Shown here: piece after piece, positions 18,645 through 28,287 of the stretch
Numbering within the stretch: the first letter of the stretch is position 1
How the letters are laid out: the number at the start of each line of letters is the position of its first letter
Made by a program: the position numbers and the translations under genes
The notes under the pieces: model-generated
Told to the model about the DNA's origin: nothing
Seen by the model: the letters and a program-made list of their open reading frames with translations, nothing else
Database searches by the model: none
Assembly (NCBI GenBank): GCA_902629505.1
Contig: CACORF010000001.1
Location: 124,001-188,000 of the forward strand
DNA length: 64,000 nt
Source of the DNA: an uncultured Bacteroidota bacterium
Lineage (GTDB): Bacteria; Bacteroidota; Bacteroidia; Flavobacteriales; Flavobacteriaceae
Reading direction: 5' to 3'

Positions 18645-19988
18645 CTATATACCAGTGTAGTTGTAAGGTGAGATTTGTTTTAACTCTTTTTTAATAGCAC
18701 TACTAACTTCAAGCTTGTCAATAAATTTGTGCAACGATTCTTTATCAATTTTTTGATTTTTTCTAGTGAGTTCTTTCATAATCTCATATGGGTTATAATA
18801 CCCTTCTCTTCTCAATATTGTTTGGATCGCCTCAGATATAACAATCCAATTCTCTTCAATATCTAGGTCTATCTTTTCCTTATTAACATATATCTTATTC
18901 AGACCCTTAAGGATAGATTCAAAAGAGATTAAGGAATGTCCAAAAGGAACACCAATATTTCTTAAAACAGTACTATCACTGAGATCTCTCTGTAGCCTTG
19001 ATTTTGGTAATTTATTTGATAGAAAATCAAAAATTGAATTAGCTAAACCAATATTACCCTCAGCATTCTCAAAGTCAATAGGATTAACTTTGTGAGGCAT
19101 AGCAGATGATCCAACTTCACCTTTAATTATTTTTTGTTTAAAATAATCATGAGATATGTAAGTCCATATGTCTAAACACATATCTAATAATACATTATTT
19201 ATTCTTCTACAATTGTCAAACAAAGCCGCAAGTGAATCATAATGTTCAATCTGAGTTGTTGGAAAAGAGTAGTTTAAATTCAATTCATTCTCGATAAAAT
19301 TTTTACCAAATTCTTTCCAATCAATATTTGGGTATGCTACTTTATGAGCATTAAAATTTCCAACAGCTCCAGCAAACTTTGCAGAATTAGGAATATTTTT
19401 TAGAGTGGATAGTTGATTTTTTATTCTCACCCAAAATACTTTAAATTCTTTTCCAAGTTTGGTGGGTGAGGCAGGCTGTCCGTGAGTTCTTGCAATAATT
19501 GTTATATCCTTTAAATCCTTACAATTTGTATTAATTACATTAAGAAGGCTATTTAGCCTTGGAATATATACTTCTTCTATAAAATCTTTTATAGATAATG
19601 GAATAGCTGTATTATTTATATCTTGAGATGTTAAACCAAAGTGAATAAATTCTTTATGATCACCTAATTTAAGAACATCAAACTTCTTCTTTATAAAGTA
19701 CTCAACTGCTTTGACATCATGATTAGTAACTTTCTCAATTTCTTTTATCTCTAATGCATCTTCATCTTTGAATTCTTGGTAAATTTTTCTTAACTCTTTG
19801 AACTTATTTGATTCAAAGTTTTTAAGTTGGGGTATTCCAGTTTTACAAAGTGAAATAAAATATTCAATTTCAACTTTTAGTCTGTAAAAAATCAATGCCT
19901 TTTCACTAAAATATTTATTTAAAACTTTAGTTTTATCAAAGTATCTTCCATCTATTGGAGAAATTGAATCTAATTTAAACTCATTCAT
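18645..19988 (-). CDS. purB: Adenylosuccinate lyase
   Basis: Catalyses two fumarate-releasing steps of purine synthesis (SAICAR to AICAR, adenylosuccinate to AMP). The start SISPIDGRY, the catalytic loop GSSAMPHKVNPIDFEN near 290, TSQDINNTA near 125 and ARTHGQPASPTKLG near 165 mark the enzyme. Its 447 residues and the SPIDGRY opening match the E. coli-like PurB class. A TATCTTTG promoter box ends four bases before its ATG. The S41 protease gene follows 15 bases downstream but has its own promoter box. Confidence 0.97.
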   Translation of the reverse strand: MNEFKLDSISPIDGRYFDKTKVLNKYFSEKALIFYRLKVEIEYFISLCKTGIPQLKNFESNKFKELRKIYQEFKDEDALEIKEIEKVTNHDVKAVEYFIKKKFDVLKLGDHKEFIHFGLTSQDINNTAIPLSIKDFIEEVYIPRLNSLLNVINTNCKDLKDITIIARTHGQPASPTKLGKEFKVFWVRIKNQLSTLKNIPNSAKFAGAVGNFNAHKVAYPNIDWKEFGKNFIENELNLNYSFPTTQIEHYDSLAALFDNCRRINNVLLDMCLDIWTYISHDYFKQKIIKGEVGSSAMPHKVNPIDFENAEGNIGLANSIFDFLSNKLPKSRLQRDLSDSTVLRNIGVPFGHSLISFESILKGLNKIYVNKEKIDLDIEENWIVISEAIQTILRREGYYNPYEIMKELTRKNQKIDKESLHKFIDKLEVSSAIKKELKQISPYNYTGI

Positions 19989-19992
19989 TGCG

Positions 19993-20000
19993 CAAAGATA
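19993..20000 (-). promoter_or_regulatory. Bacteroidota -7 promoter box, 4 bases before purB
   Basis: Read leftward the bases are TATCTTTG, then CGCA, then ATG. It lies in the 30-base gap after the carboxypeptidase-D-like gene and would give a leaderless or nearly leaderless purB transcript. No -33 TTG is seen at the usual spacing. Confidence 0.55.
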
Positions 20001-20018
20001 AGCTAACTCACCAGTATA

Positions 20019-20780
20019 TTAAAATTCAAGTAGCCTGTATTCATCATAGCATTCATTAATTGCTTCCATTATCTGAAGATCATTGGCCTGTTGAATAAAA
20101 GTGTCTGAAAAATTACAGTTCCTCAGAATTTCGTCAATATCAACCCTATCTACTCCCAAAAGTTGAACCAAAACTTCTCTATCAAACTTCGTTGATAAAA
20201 GATTTTTAATTTCAGAATCTTCTCTCATCAATCTTAGCTTATCCATTTTTGCAGATTTCTTTTTGAAAAGATTATTAAGAAAATCCGCTGGATTGAAAAT
20301 TGCCCCAATTACTTTTGATAGTCCAGAACGAGACCTTCTTCCTGCCTCATAACCAAGGTTTGGTAAACCAATAATTCTGTATCTGGTTGAAGTATTAACT
20401 GGGGCATTTTTTACGTCTATTTCTAGGTAACCTGTAAGTTGATAAGGTTTTATTATAACTTCTTCTAATGCAAATGCAAGCTCTGTTAATTCTATTGTAT
20501 TTTCATTAAACCTAATTAAATCATTAGTTACGATAACTTTTAGGGGTTTATATCCTATGTATGAAAAATATAAAGTGTCGTTTAGTTTAGCATTAATCTC
20601 AAATTCACCTTCATTATTTGTAATTGTACCTTTTACCTTGGTTAGGTTAAGTACATGAACGTTTTGAAGAATTGCTTTGCTGGTTTCGCTTTGAACCTTT
20701 CCTTTTACAATTTGGCCTTGTTCTTGGGAGAAAGAAATAAAAGAAAACAGTAGAGTAATAAATATTAATATCTTTTTCAT
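20019..20780 (-). CDS. Exported carboxypeptidase-D regulatory-like domain protein
   Basis: A 253-residue exported protein. A signal peptide (KKILIFITLLFSFISFSQ) is followed by a beta-sandwich CarboxypepD_reg-like domain at about 22-105 (VKGKVQSETSKAILQNVHV, then FEINAKLNDTLYFSYIGYK). This domain also starts many TonB-dependent receptors. The remaining ~150 residues are not recognised; they contain a helical, charged C-terminus. No receptor barrel follows, so it is a stand-alone envelope protein common in flavobacteria, with no known role. Confidence 0.8.
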   Translation of the reverse strand: MKKILIFITLLFSFISFSQEQGQIVKGKVQSETSKAILQNVHVLNLTKVKGTITNNEGEFEINAKLNDTLYFSYIGYKPLKVIVTNDLIRFNENTIELTELAFALEEVIIKPYQLTGYLEIDVKNAPVNTSTRYRIIGLPNLGYEAGRRSRSGLSKVIGAIFNPADFLNNLFKKKSAKMDKLRLMREDSEIKNLLSTKFDREVLVQLLGVDRVDIDEILRNCNFSDTFIQQANDLQIMEAINECYDEYRLLEF

Positions 20781-20822
20781 CGGGCTAATTGCTAAATTAG
20801 AAAGAATATATTATAATTAACC

Positions 20823-23252
20823 ATGAATTACTATGCAGATGTAATACTTCCTCTTCCTTTACAAGGAACATTTACATATCAACTTTCATTAGAGCAAAGC
20901 AAATTATTAGGAATTGGTCATAGGGTAGCAGTAAGTTTTGGAAAAAGAAAAATTTTAACGGGAGTAATAAAAGAGATTCATAATCAAAAACCAGATTTTA
21001 GCGAAATAAAACCTATAGAGTTTTCATATGATAAGAATGCGCTTGTATCTGAATTACAAATCGAATTCTGGAGTTGGATATCAAAATATTATTTTACCCC
21101 AATTGGAGATGTTTTAAAGGCAGCGATTCCCTCTACATTTCTTCTTGAAAGTGATACGGTAATCATAAAAAAGGAAATTGATAATGAAACTCTCGAAAAA
21201 CTAAGTGATGAGGAGTTTTTAATTTATGAAGCACTTGATTTTAAAAATTTAAAAATTAATGAGGTCGGAGAAATACTAGACAAGAAAAGTACCTATTCAA
21301 TAATTCAGGGAATGATTCAAAAGAACCTAGTTGAACTTAATTTTGAAATAAATGAAATATATAAGCCAAAATTAGTAAGGGTAATCTATTTAAAAAAAGA
21401 AACTTTAAATAAATCTCTAGATCACCTAGAAAAGTCACCAAAACAAAAGGAAATCTTATTAAATATTATTAGCAAAACAAAGTCTAATCCATATTTAAAA
21501 ATTAAAGATTTAAAAAATACAATTAAGTTTTCAGATAACTCTTTAAAAGGGCTTGAAGAAAAAGGTTTCATTTCAATTAAAAAAATAAAAATTGACAGAA
21601 ACGAGAGTGAACAAATAATTGATCAAAAAATAAATAAACTTTCTAGTGTTCAATCTATAGCATTTAATCAGATTAATCATCAATTAACAAATAAAGATGT
21701 AGTTCTTCTTGATGGTGTCACATCTTCTGGAAAAACTGAGATATATATAAAACTTATAGAAAGTTATCTTAAATCAGGTAAACAAGTTCTCTATTTGGTT
21801 CCTGAAATTTCTTTGACAACTCAAATCATTCAAAAACTTAAATTAAATTTTGGTAGTAAAATTTCAGTATTTCATTCAAGATATTCACTAAACGAGAGGA
21901 CTGAAGTTTGGGAAAACATAAAACAAAATAGTGAGTCTTCTAGACTGGTGGTAGGGGCAAGATCTTCAGTTTTTCTTCCATTTAATGATCTGGGGTTAAT
22001 AATAGTTGACGAGGAACATGAAACATCATATAAGCAGCAAGACCCATCTCCTAGGTACAACGCAAGGGATGCTGCGATATATTTATCTAAACTAAATAAT
22101 TCAAAAGTTATTTTAGGATCTGCAACTCCATCTATAGAGTCTGCCATTAATGCAAAAAATGATAAATATGGTTATGTACAATTAAAGGAAAGATTTGGGA
22201 ATGTTAAAATGCCAAATATTATTCCTTTAGATATGAAAAGTGAGCTAAAAAATAGCTTTAGCTCAATTTTTTCGGAAAAATTGGTACAAGAAGTTAAGAA
22301 TTCTTTAGAGCTAGATAAGCAAGTAATTTTGTTCAGAAATAGAAGAGGTTATTCTCCTCAATGGATCTGTAATTCATGTGGCCAAAATGTTATGTGTGAT
22401 AATTGTGATGTAAGTCTTACATACCATTCATCTTCAAATATGCTTAAATGTCATTATTGTGGATTCTTTGCAAAGGCTGAAATTAAATGTGGCTCATGCG
22501 GTAATGAAGCTATGAGTTATAAAGGAGATGGAACTCAGCAAATAGAAGAAATTATAAAAGAAATTTTTCCAAATGCTAAAAGTAAAAGAATGGATTGGGA
22601 CTCAACTAGAGGAAAATTTTCTTTTGAGAGAATAATTAATTCATTCGCAAATCATGAAATTGATATTTTAATTGGAACACAAATGATTACAAAAGGTCTT
22701 GATTTTAAAAATGTAGGTTTGGTAGGGGTAATTAACACTGATCATTTCTTAAATTTCCCTGATTTTCGTGCTCATGAAAAGGCTTTTCAGATTTTAACTC
22801 AAGTAGCTGGAAGATCTGGAAGATCTGGTGATGTAGGTAAAGTTTTTCTTCAGACATATCAACCAGAACATCCAATTATCAAAAATGTTGTTAATTATGA
22901 TTATGAAAAAATGTACGAGAATCAATTATCAGAAAGAAAAGATTATAGTTATCCTCCCTTTGTTAGATTAATTAAAATAACTATTAAAGATAAGAGCTAT
23001 GAAAAATTAAATAGCTCTGGAGATTGGTTAAATAAGATAATTAGAGATAATTTTAAAGGAGTAATATTAGGACCAGTATATCCTCAAATATCAAGAATAA
23101 AGAATAAATATAATAAAGAGTTTTTGGTAAAAATTAGAAATCTAGATGAGCTTAATAAGTTTAGAAGTGTTTTTTGGAAAATTCAAAAAAGCTTTGATTC
23201 TATCTCTAAATACAAAAGTGTGAGAATCATTATAGATGTTGACCCAACTTAG
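20823..23252 (+). CDS. priA: Primosomal protein N' (replication restart helicase)
   Basis: A 3'-to-5' DNA helicase that reloads the replisome at stalled forks. The N-terminal 3'-BD and winged-helix regions fill residues 1-270. The helicase core has Walker A DGVTSSGKT (297-305), DEEH (396-399) and the GSATPS motif (432-437). The zinc-binding region has eight cysteines (516, 519, 525, 528, 543, 546, 556, 559), all present. The length of 809 fits the family. It is transcribed divergently from the carboxypeptidase-D-like gene across a 42-base gap. Confidence 0.97.
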   Translation: MNYYADVILPLPLQGTFTYQLSLEQSKLLGIGHRVAVSFGKRKILTGVIKEIHNQKPDFSEIKPIEFSYDKNALVSELQIEFWSWISKYYFTPIGDVLKAAIPSTFLLESDTVIIKKEIDNETLEKLSDEEFLIYEALDFKNLKINEVGEILDKKSTYSIIQGMIQKNLVELNFEINEIYKPKLVRVIYLKKETLNKSLDHLEKSPKQKEILLNIISKTKSNPYLKIKDLKNTIKFSDNSLKGLEEKGFISIKKIKIDRNESEQIIDQKINKLSSVQSIAFNQINHQLTNKDVVLLDGVTSSGKTEIYIKLIESYLKSGKQVLYLVPEISLTTQIIQKLKLNFGSKISVFHSRYSLNERTEVWENIKQNSESSRLVVGARSSVFLPFNDLGLIIVDEEHETSYKQQDPSPRYNARDAAIYLSKLNNSKVILGSATPSIESAINAKNDKYGYVQLKERFGNVKMPNIIPLDMKSELKNSFSSIFSEKLVQEVKNSLELDKQVILFRNRRGYSPQWICNSCGQNVMCDNCDVSLTYHSSSNMLKCHYCGFFAKAEIKCGSCGNEAMSYKGDGTQQIEEIIKEIFPNAKSKRMDWDSTRGKFSFERIINSFANHEIDILIGTQMITKGLDFKNVGLVGVINTDHFLNFPDFRAHEKAFQILTQVAGRSGRSGDVGKVFLQTYQPEHPIIKNVVNYDYEKMYENQLSERKDYSYPPFVRLIKITIKDKSYEKLNSSGDWLNKIIRDNFKGVILGPVYPQISRIKNKYNKEFLVKIRNLDELNKFRSVFWKIQKSFDSISKYKSVRIIIDVDPT

Positions 23253-23276
23253 CATTTATATTACCGAAAAATAAAT

Positions 23277-23307
23277 TTGGCAGATTATATTTAATACCCT
23301 AATTTTG
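23277..23307 (+). promoter_or_regulatory. Complete Bacteroidota promoter for rpsF-rpsR-rplI
   Basis: A -33 TTG (23277-23279), 20 bases, then -7 TAATTTTG (23300-23307). This is the best-matching full promoter in the window. It ends 17 bases before the rpsF ATG, leaving a leader of only about 12 bases. Confidence 0.7.
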
Positions 23308-23324
23308 CGGCCTAAGATTTGAAG

Positions 23325-23666
23325 ATGAAAAACTACGAAACTGTATTTATTTTAAACCCTGCTCTTTCAGAAGATCAAGTCCAAAAGACTGTTGACAAAT
23401 ACGAAAAGTCATTAAAGTCTAATGGAGCTAAAATAATTAATAAAGAGGTTTGGGGGCTTAAGAAGTTGGCATATACCATAGAAAATAAGAATAGTGGTTT
23501 TTATAATCTTCTAGAGTATACAGCACCAGCAGACCTTGTGTCTTCTCTTGAAGTTGAATTTACAAGAGATGAAACGGTAATGAGGTATCTTACGGTTACT
23601 CTTGATAAGCATGCAATTGCTTGGGCTGAAAAAAGAAGAAATAGAAATACAAAAAAAGCTAGCTAA
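23325..23666 (+). CDS. rpsF: 30S ribosomal protein S6
   Basis: A small-subunit protein that pairs with S18. The start [17 protein letters not shown], the central [18 protein letters not shown] and the ending [15 protein letters not shown] are characteristic. The start is set at ATG 23325, which gives MKNYET as in relatives; a TTG six bases earlier is in frame but adds only two residues. It heads the rpsF-rpsR-rplI operon with 2-base gaps between genes. Confidence 0.97.
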   Translation: MKNYETVFILNPALSEDQVQKTVDKYEKSLKSNGAKIINKEVWGLKKLAYTIENKNSGFYNLLEYTAPADLVSSLEVEFTRDETVMRYLTVTLDKHAIAWAEKRRNRNTKKAS

Positions 23667-23668
23667 TT

Positions 23669-23965
23669 ATGGCAGGTATTGATGAACAATCGAAAATTAA
23701 GAATGAAGGTGAGATAAGATATCTATCACCATTAGACATAAATACATCTAAAGCAAAAAAGTATTGTATGTTTAGAAGATCAGGAATTAAATACGTTGAT
23801 TATAAAGACCCTGATTTTTTAAGTCGATTTATCAATGAACAAGGTAAAATATTACCTAGAAGATTAACTGGTACGTCACTCAAGTATCAAAGAAAAGTTG
23901 CAGTAGCTGTAAAAAGAGCAAGACACCTAGGTCTACTTCCATATGTTGGTGATTTATTAAAGTAA
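23669..23965 (+). CDS. rpsR: 30S ribosomal protein S18
   Basis: A 98-residue basic protein that binds S6 and the 16S rRNA platform. [19 protein letters not shown], then [20 protein letters not shown] and [12 protein letters not shown], are its signature. It starts 2 bases after rpsF and ends 2 bases before rplI. Confidence 0.97.
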   Translation: MAGIDEQSKIKNEGEIRYLSPLDINTSKAKKYCMFRRSGIKYVDYKDPDFLSRFINEQGKILPRRLTGTSLKYQRKVAVAVKRARHLGLLPYVGDLLK

Positions 23966-23967
23966 TC

Positions 23968-24420
23968 ATGGAAATTATTCTAAAAGAAAATGTTGCAAAT
24001 GTTGGTTTCAAAGACGAGTTAGTCTCTGTAAAACCTGGTTATGGTAGAAACTTTTTAATTCCTACTGGTAAAGCTGTTCTAGCAACTGAATCTGCGAAAA
24101 AAGTTCTTGCTGAAAATTTAAAGCAAAAAGCATTCAAAGAAAAGTCAATTATTGATGCAGCTGAAAAAACCGCGACTAAAATCTCAAAATTAGAACTTAA
24201 AATTTCTGCTAAAGTCGGTCCTGATGGTAAGTTATTTGGATCAATTTCAAATGCTGATGTAGCTAAAAGCTTACTTGATAAGAAAATTGAGGTTGAAAAA
24301 GAAAACATTTCTATTCCTGGTAAATCAATTAAGAGAATTGGAATTTACCAAGCTACAATAAGACTTCATAGAGAAGTTTCTGCTCAATTAAATTTTGAGC
24401 TTCAGCCTGAAAAGAAATAA
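23968..24420 (+). CDS. rplI: 50S ribosomal protein L9
   Basis: A 150-residue two-domain protein of the large subunit. The N-terminal domain is MEIILKENVANVGFKDE with VKPGYGRNFLIP at 22-33. A long helix leads to the C-terminal rRNA-binding domain (VGPDGKLFGSISNADVA). It is the last ribosomal gene of this operon; hisS follows after about 40 bases. Confidence 0.97.
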   Translation: MEIILKENVANVGFKDELVSVKPGYGRNFLIPTGKAVLATESAKKVLAENLKQKAFKEKSIIDAAEKTATKISKLELKISAKVGPDGKLFGSISNADVAKSLLDKKIEVEKENISIPGKSIKRIGIYQATIRLHREVSAQLNFELQPEKK

Positions 24421-24462
24421 TTTCATAACTTTATTACTTACTGATTATCAAATTATTTTTTG

Positions 24463-25836
24463 ATGTCTCAAAAACTTAATACACCAAAGGGTACCAGAGA
24501 TTTTTCTTCTTTAGAAATAAAAAAAAGAGAATATTTACTTAATGTTCTAAAAAATTGTTTTAAATCATTTAACTTTCAAGAGATACAGACTCCTTCATTT
24601 GAAAACTTAACTACACTTAGAGGAAAATATGGAGATGATGAGGATAATTTAATGTTTAAAATATTATCTTCTGGAGATAAAATTAAGAAAGCTGATATTG
24701 ATGCTTTTAAAAATAATAAACTATCTAAATTTTCTAATTCGTTATCTGATAAAGCATTAAGATATGATCTAACTGTGCCATTATCCAGATTCATTTCTCA
24801 AAATTTAAACGATATATCATTTCCATTTAAAAGATTTCAAACCCAATTAGTTTGGAGAGCTGAAAGACCTCAAAAAGGAAGATATAGAGAGTTTCTCCAG
24901 TGTGATGTTGATATTATTGGTGAGTCAAATATATTAAACGAATTAGAGTGCATTAAAGTCTATGATACTGTTTTTAAAAAACTAGGAATGCCAAAGGTTA
25001 ATCTTAGAATTAACAATAGACAAATTTTGGAGGGAGTATCTAAGTTAATGAAATTAGAAAGTGTTAAAGAAATAGCTTCTATTCTCGATAAGACAGATAA
25101 AATAGGAGTTGATGGAGTAATAAAAGAATTAAAAGAAAGAGACTTACCTGATAATTCAATTAATCAATTAAAGACTCTACTAAATTTTCAAGGCACTAAT
25201 CAAGAAAAGATTAAAAATTTAAGAAGTCTTTTCAATTCAAATCAAATTCTTTCAAATGGGGTTGATTTAATTGAAGAAATCATTAAAACTTCACAAAAAT
25301 TTAATTTTAGTAATATTAATATTAACCTAGATTTATCATTGGCTAGAGGCTTGAGCTACTATACAGGAACAATCATTGAGGTTTCCTCACCAGAAGAGTT
25401 TAATATTGGATCGATTGGAGGGGGTGGTAGATACGATGATTTAGTTCAAAAAAATAACCCCCGACTGAGTGGATTTGGAATATCGTTCGGTTTTGATAGA
25501 ATATTTTTGATTTTGGAGGAATTAAAATTATTCCCAAATGAATTAAATACTTCAAAATCTTTTCTTTTCCTAAATTTTGGTCTAGAAAATTTAGATACTT
25601 TAATATCCTGTGTAGATAAATTGAGAGAAAAAAATATCATATGTGAATTATACCCCTCAGATGTTAAAATCAAAAAACAAATGGACTATGCAAATCAAAA
25701 GGGAATTGACTATGTTATAATTATTGGTCAAGAGGAGTTAAGGTCTAAAAATTTTAAATTAAAAGACATGAAGAGTGGAGATGAATCTACAATTAACATT
25801 AATAATATTTTATCAGAAATTGAAAATCTTAATTGA
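24463..25836 (+). CDS. hisS: Histidine--tRNA ligase
   Basis: A class II aminoacyl-tRNA synthetase that charges tRNA-His. Motif 1 is in TPKGTRDF and what follows, motif 2 includes RYDLTVPLSRF, the histidine motifs are GLSYYTGTIIEV and GGGGRYDDL, and an anticodon-binding domain covers the last ~100 residues. ATG at 24463 is preferred over the adjacent in-frame TTG at 24460. No own promoter box is seen, so read-through from the ribosomal operon is likely. Its stop overlaps the convergent hydroxylase gene by 8 bases. Confidence 0.96.
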   Translation: MSQKLNTPKGTRDFSSLEIKKREYLLNVLKNCFKSFNFQEIQTPSFENLTTLRGKYGDDEDNLMFKILSSGDKIKKADIDAFKNNKLSKFSNSLSDKALRYDLTVPLSRFISQNLNDISFPFKRFQTQLVWRAERPQKGRYREFLQCDVDIIGESNILNELECIKVYDTVFKKLGMPKVNLRINNRQILEGVSKLMKLESVKEIASILDKTDKIGVDGVIKELKERDLPDNSINQLKTLLNFQGTNQEKIKNLRSLFNSNQILSNGVDLIEEIIKTSQKFNFSNININLDLSLARGLSYYTGTIIEVSSPEEFNIGSIGGGGRYDDLVQKNNPRLSGFGISFGFDRIFLILEELKLFPNELNTSKSFLFLNFGLENLDTLISCVDKLREKNIICELYPSDVKIKKQMDYANQKGIDYVIIIGQEELRSKNFKLKDMKSGDESTININNILSEIENLN

Positions 25837-26650
25837 AGTGGTTAAACCACTTTTTGAAAGGTCTTTCAATTAAGCTAGCAAACTTAGAATTCTGAACCTC
25901 ATCTAAATCGGTATCAACACCATATATTATTTCCTCTTTATTCAACTCCATATAAGTACCAAAAAGTCTATCCCAAATTGAAAAAATATTACCATAATTA
26001 GAGTCAGTGTATGGAAGCTCAAAGTGATGATGAACTTTATGCATGTTAGGAGATACTATTAAATAGCTTAGGATCTTGTCAACTTTATCAGAAATTTGAA
26101 TATTAGCATGATTAAACTGAGATGCAATTACAGACAAAGACTGATACATAAGGACTAATCCTATTGGTGCTCCTGAAATGAAAATTCCAATAAAAGTGAA
26201 TATAAATCTGACAACACTTTCAAATGGATGGTGTCTATTTGCAGTTGTTGTATCCACTTTATGGTCGGTGTGATGGACTATATGAATGTACCAAAGCAAT
26301 TTGACCTTGTGTTGAACTAGGTGAGGTAAATAAGCACCAATTAAATCAAGCACCAATAATCCTAATATTATGCTAACTAGTGTCGTTGAGTTAACAATCT
26401 GTAATATTCCAAAATTGTTTTCATTTGTCCAATCAGCAGCAAAAACAAGTAAAAATGCAAAGAAAAAATTCACAATAATGGTAGTAAGAGTTAATAAAAA
26501 ATTTGGAATTGAATGTCTCCACTTCTTGTAATTAAGAAATTTAAAAGGAACAATTCCTTCAATTACCCAAAAAATAGTAATCCCAGATATTAAAATCAAT
26601 GCCCTATTAAGGGACGAAATATTTTCAAATATTAATAATAAATTTTCCAT
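25829..26650 (-). CDS. Sterol desaturase / fatty acid hydroxylase family membrane protein
   Basis: A di-iron membrane oxygenase with the histidine boxes HLVQH, HIVHHTDH, NRHHPFE and HKVHHHFE and about five transmembrane segments. Such proteins hydroxylate or desaturate lipids; the substrate here is unknown. The start is placed at ATG 26650, one base after the M28 peptidase stop (TAG-T-ATG). An ATG at 26671 would add seven residues and overlap that gene by 20 bases, and cannot be excluded. It is the third gene of the leftward M1-M28-hydroxylase operon, an odd companion for two peptidases. Confidence 0.88.
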   Translation of the reverse strand: MENLLLIFENISSLNRALILISGITIFWVIEGIVPFKFLNYKKWRHSIPNFLLTLTTIIVNFFFAFLLVFAADWTNENNFGILQIVNSTTLVSIILGLLVLDLIGAYLPHLVQHKVKLLWYIHIVHHTDHKVDTTTANRHHPFESVVRFIFTFIGIFISGAPIGLVLMYQSLSVIASQFNHANIQISDKVDKILSYLIVSPNMHKVHHHFELPYTDSNYGNIFSIWDRLFGTYMELNKEEIIYGVDTDLDEVQNSKFASLIERPFKKWFNHFN

Positions 26651-26651
26651 A

Positions 26652-28286
26652 CTAATTATCTTCTGAGCCATCTCTGTTTGGTATCCTAAGAGCAGGCCAT
26701 TTTCCTCTTTCCCCAGTTAAAGGGTTAATAGGGAGTACTCTTCTATCTCTTGGCATTAATTCTTCTTCTTCACTTGCTAGGTATGTCAATATAGCTACCA
26801 ATATAACATTATCTCTAACATCATCAAATACAATTTTGTCATAAGTGTCTCTATTTGTATGCCATGTATAAAAGTACTTGCTTTTTCCCCCATAAGAAAA
26901 GTCTAATGAAGTAAGATTGAATCCAGGAACACCTGAGGAAACAAAATTTCTCCAATCGGATGAGCCTCCAGCTCTAACCATTCTTCCATTGGATTCCTTT
27001 TGAAATAATGGAATTGGGACTCCAGGAAAGTCTGTCTCAATTTCATTCCTTATCTCAGATGGAACATATTGAAGCCAATCCCCAATAAATCTGTATGCCT
27101 CAGTAAATCCATGACCACTTATTTGAACAGTTCTACCAGTTCCATTATCTTGATTAAATAGAGCTTGAAGATTATTTACAATTTCAGGATTATCCTCTAC
27201 AAATGCACTTGATCCATTTAGGCCTTGTTCCTCGGCACCCCAATGACCAGCAATTATTGTTCTTTTAGGATTTGGATATATCTTTTTTAAAATTCTCATT
27301 GCTTCCATCATTACAATAGTTCCAGTTCCATTATCGGTTGCACCAGTTCCCCCTCCAGTTGTATCTAGATGTGCAGATAGAATTATATATTCATTTGGTT
27401 TTTCTATACCTTCAATTTTAGCAATACTGTTATATGTAGGAACTTTACCCAATTCTTTTGATTGAAGGTTTACATTTAGTGTTGGTTTTTGATTGCTTTG
27501 AGCTAGTCTATACAAAAGACCATAATCTTCCATACTCAGGTCAACAGTAGGGGTTTTTGAGCTGATACCATAATATCCAGGACTAAAAATTGTATTTGTA
27601 CCAAATCCTCCCCTCCAATTACTAGTTAATATTGAGGCAGGCTTAGCGTCTTCAATTGCACTAATCATATCTCGTCTACTGTATCCGGTCTTTCTTTGAT
27701 TTCTAACATATCTACTTCTTGCAGTAATTCTATATCTTCTGATCTCTTCTAGCGTGCTTTCTTTTGCCCACCTTTCTAAATCATAATCTGGTCTTCCAGA
27801 GATATCAGTCTCTGATAGTAAGATATGCTTTCCTTTAATTGTTTTTAACCATTTATCAAAAACCTCCTTTGATTCATAAGGAATTAGAACAGCTTCAGCT
27901 AATACACCGTTCTTCTTTGTACTAGCACTCCAAGATAATTGTTGCCCCTCAAGTGATTTTACCCATGGAGTCATCATATCCATATGACTTATCCCTCTTT
28001 CCCATGCTCTCCATTGACCAAATTGTTCATTTTCTGCTTCTATATTCCACTTAGCATAAGTATTTACTACCCAATCATGTGCTAATTGCATTTGTGGAGT
28101 ACCAGTAAGTCTAGGACCAATCTGGTCAACAAGTTCATGTGCTAAAGTTTCAAGTTGAGAATTATTTTCTGCTTCTGAAACTATTTGATTTACTATCTGA
28201 AGCTTACTTTGAGAAAAAGACAAGTTAAATGCAATTAGTAACAAAAAAAGAGTGATATGATTTTTCATTAATGTTAATTTTTCCAT
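26652..28286 (-). CDS. Secreted M28 family zinc peptidase
   Basis: An exported aminopeptidase-like enzyme of about 545 residues. The signal peptide is KNHITLFLLLIAFNLSFSQ. The metal ligands are all present in order: HLD in ILSAHLDTT, D in ATDNGTG, EE in GAEEQG, D in NQDNGTG and the late H in YTWHTNRDTYDK. ATG at 28286 is chosen, one base after the M1 gene stop (TAA-T-ATG); an internal ATG at 28268 gives a cleaner signal peptide. A longer frame upstream overlaps the M1 gene and is unlikely to be translated. With the M1 enzyme it probably trims peptides to free amino acids in the periplasm. Confidence 0.92.
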   Translation of the reverse strand: MEKLTLMKNHITLFLLLIAFNLSFSQSKLQIVNQIVSEAENNSQLETLAHELVDQIGPRLTGTPQMQLAHDWVVNTYAKWNIEAENEQFGQWRAWERGISHMDMMTPWVKSLEGQQLSWSASTKKNGVLAEAVLIPYESKEVFDKWLKTIKGKHILLSETDISGRPDYDLERWAKESTLEEIRRYRITARSRYVRNQRKTGYSRRDMISAIEDAKPASILTSNWRGGFGTNTIFSPGYYGISSKTPTVDLSMEDYGLLYRLAQSNQKPTLNVNLQSKELGKVPTYNSIAKIEGIEKPNEYIILSAHLDTTGGGTGATDNGTGTIVMMEAMRILKKIYPNPKRTIIAGHWGAEEQGLNGSSAFVEDNPEIVNNLQALFNQDNGTGRTVQISGHGFTEAYRFIGDWLQYVPSEIRNEIETDFPGVPIPLFQKESNGRMVRAGGSSDWRNFVSSGVPGFNLTSLDFSYGGKSKYFYTWHTNRDTYDKIVFDDVRDNVILVAILTYLASEEEELMPRDRRVLPINPLTGERGKWPALRIPNRDGSEDN

Positions 28287-28287
28287 A

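Noticed and set aside
23253..23324. Possible S6:S18-binding RNA leader before rpsF
   Set aside because: The promoter leaves only about 12 bases of leader and no suitable stem with the conserved CCG loop was found.
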